Source: an uncultured Hungatella sp. | GTDB lineage: Bacteria > Bacillota > Clostridia > Lachnospirales > Lachnospiraceae | DNA: 7,336 bases | NCBI GenBank assembly: GCA_910586845.1 | Contig: CAJUJV010000098.1 | Location: forward strand, 4,201-11,536 | Direction of reading: 5' to 3' | In this document: piece after piece, positions 6,501 through 7,336 of the stretch | How positions within the stretch are numbered: the first letter of the stretch is position 1 | How the letters are laid out: each line of letters begins with the position of its first letter | The notes under the pieces: generated by a model | Told to the model about the DNA's origin: nothing | What the model saw: only the letters and a program-made list of their open reading frames with translations | Databases searched by the model: none | Program-made: the position numbers and the translations under genes

Positions 6501-7336
6501 GAGCCGCTCTTGTGGGCCCCGATACCTGGTGTGGAAAACTGGTACAGGAGCTGTACGACGCCATTATTCCGGTGTTTGTGGACATGGAGCTTCGCAGGGG
6601 AGAGGCGGAGACTCCCGTGTCGGCGGACATGATCGGGGTTTCCTATATTCAGGGGATCGACTATCTGGTCAGGATCCTGATGGCTCTGGGGAAAGATCCC
6701 TTAAGCCGGGAGACCTACTATTCCTGGTATTATTCTTCCAGAAATACCAAGAAAGAGGTCTTGAGCCTCCTGTTAAAGTCCTGCTATCCGGCCAAAGGGG
6801 ACGACGGAAAGGCCCTTAAGGCGGCATTAAAGGGAACCAGCATCAAGGCGGACCGGCTGGTGGAGGTGGCCATGTACGCGCCCCAGTGGATCGACGTGGT
6901 TCAGGAGTATCTGGGGTGGAAAGGCTTAAAGAGCGGCTGCTACTATTTCATGGCTCACATGAACGAGCGGTTTGACGAGCAGAAACAGGCCATGATCGCC
7001 AAGTATACGCCTCTGTCTGTGGAAGACCTCCAGAGCGGGGCCTTTGATATCGACTGGTTCCGAGAGTGTTACGGGATGCTGGGGGAAAAGAATTTCAGTC
7101 TCCTCTACAAGGCCGCCAAGTACATTTCCGACGGACAGAAGCATTCCAGGGCCAGAAAATACGCGGATGCGGCTACAGGGAAGGTGACACTGGAAGAGCT
7201 GAAGGGGGAGATCCGTGGCAAGAGAAACAAAGATCTGCTCATGAGCTGCGGTCTGGTGCCCTTTGCCAAAGACGAGAAGCGTGACATGGTAGACCGGTAC
7301 CAGTTTATTCAGAACTACTCCAAGGAGGCCAGGCAG
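3563..7336 (+). CDS. Large DUF4132-like (MolR/YehI-related) helical repeat protein, 3' end outside window
   Basis: From the ATG at 3563 the frame stays open for 1258 codons to the last base, so the C-terminus is missing. The protein is rich in predicted helices. Residues ~175-380 form a run of helix pairs like HEAT or ARM repeats (for example REAFLVLLKVIED at 238-250, IVISVALWALGF at 306-317, DRAIQAMEKLIDFG at 321-334). Residues ~630-700 are a charged, probably flexible linker. A second conserved-looking part covers ~830-1258, with YRYKGWNNNLYNSSVPFSG (833-851), VEVAMYAPQWIDVVQEYLGW (1100-1119) and RNKDLLMSCGLVPF (1221-1234). I recognise the last stretch as the approach to the DUF4132 domain of clostridial DUF4132 proteins; the named domain itself should lie mostly past the window. 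No signal peptide, membrane segment or nucleotide-binding motif is seen, so it is probably cytoplasmic, perhaps a scaffold. The coding call is nearly certain; the family is recalled from its pattern and unverified. Confidence 0.85.
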   Translation, partial: MGEYDSVTRARLEKVRREERLKRISKLSGQDKDLAMELAGDNGANGKNVTQAVNEFYEGLRPSAWFRGRDLVKIFVPEEYTESFLYIIDKLNQFPFSYGWNRRTVRTKKYGPSVREAFSILRAYDNLMYCKVPVEDYIYGRLDEETLDYAKNIWWFERGFSYIYAAEIDRGNKKVIVALKDLILSESNTAYLNREMILGIIRSDNGELHKLLGDLLLAARLQEGLRQCICEAMDEGTREAFLVLLKVIEDNNLIRYSSVRRAVCTWIGIFGETNVDRLTDKMLTLMGQCLRDESFCREQLKSNDSIVISVALWALGFDETDRAIQAMEKLIDFGTKNQKLTAAYYNQNLFDSRIRQKMAKKVILEFSDDLELAAAFLPAYSTELYSWVRGLFDRKSGGTDWENNPRKAWLTDYYDSREEAEQLYRNFYNIYEHLPKKGLVWDPCIFPWYRVEITPSDVIRQLAFLAYVLEDEERITQAAGLLSDMSGTYGRADLMTLLLHDPKNRTQRDMLIQCMGITEESTSKKAVSLVKRMSLESRDYELMEDMLRFKRSSLRKELLNFLMGQKEGDMEQCLKRLLSDKREEKRDGGLDLLLRMSKNKEKAEFYGKVKTLASLVENPTDKEKVLLGEILGEKKSSAADQKGFGLYDPDAEEEIPQTSPGKGTMKRCLPLSEKEIIQKIKKLDALIKAHKDDEYESVSGEKTLIGDSFWRKKGSEIKDGRTSWLENYPLEKELREFYEKEIGDYGTFVELEARQLLGNEELYENSRAFYQALFGKMPFKVEPLSLEYPKQVNEIRIIYRMEFLDRKLLLEAGIEAARTLEPVVNKKNMLVSYRYKGWNNNLYNSSVPFSGIRFVDRFLEGLAYWETDEEFERAFHAAWGLCLKCKEDRERTQFADGFGSGINSGRELTPMRPYWFLKAFHMGIISRDILYKAILNYYHRATCLRALTQLVKGDYAKTENRQLWRKFFGDSLGNRVAEEGAALVGPDTWCGKLVQELYDAIIPVFVDMELRRGEAETPVSADMIGVSYIQGIDYLVRILMALGKDPLSRETYYSWYYSSRNTKKEVLSLLLKSCYPAKGDDGKALKAALKGTSIKADRLVEVAMYAPQWIDVVQEYLGWKGLKSGCYYFMAHMNERFDEQKQAMIAKYTPLSVEDLQSGAFDIDWFRECYGMLGEKNFSLLYKAAKYISDGQKHSRARKYADAATGKVTLEELKGEIRGKRNKDLLMSCGLVPFAKDEKRDMVDRYQFIQNYSKEARQ

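Noticed and set aside
6451..6819. 122-codon open frame on the + strand in another frame
   Set aside because: It overlaps the large gene in a different frame; its Gly/Arg-rich translation is typical of out-of-frame reading, while the 3563 frame remains open throughout.

Overview
The window is entirely protein-coding on the + strand: four genes, tightly packed, with gaps of 11, 17 and 32 bases. No RNA gene, insertion sequence, CRISPR array, terminator hairpin or clear promoter was seen. Strong AGGAGG-type ribosome binding sites, moderately high GC in most genes, and protein families typical of gut Clostridia suggest a Lachnospiraceae-like Firmicute. This is inferred from gene content and style, not from a marker gene.

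Region by region: (1) bases 2-1084 hold the C-terminal half of a family GH31 glycoside hydrolase whose catalytic part lies upstream. (2) Bases 1096-3084 encode a 662-residue fusion. Its N-terminal ~395 residues are a predicted AAA-ATPase of the PF09820 type. Its C-terminal ~255 residues are a complete Cof-type HAD phosphatase, sitting where a PD-(D/E)XK nuclease domain is normally found. (3) Bases 3102-3530 encode a 142-residue protein of unknown function with a pattern reminiscent of a beta-grasp (ubiquitin-like) fold. (4) From base 3563 an open frame of 1258 codons runs off the end without a stop. It is a large, mostly helical, HEAT-like protein that I assign to the DUF4132 (MolR/YehI-like) group.

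The last two genes look like one functional unit. As I recall, DUF4132 proteins in other bacteria are accompanied by a small protein of this kind, and in some genomes by MoxR-type ATPase, VWA and SWIM-domain genes. If so, the rest of that system should lie downstream. The GH31 gene belongs to carbohydrate use and has no obvious link to it. The AAA-HAD gene is visibly more AT-rich than its neighbours and looks like a recent rearrangement inserted between the two.
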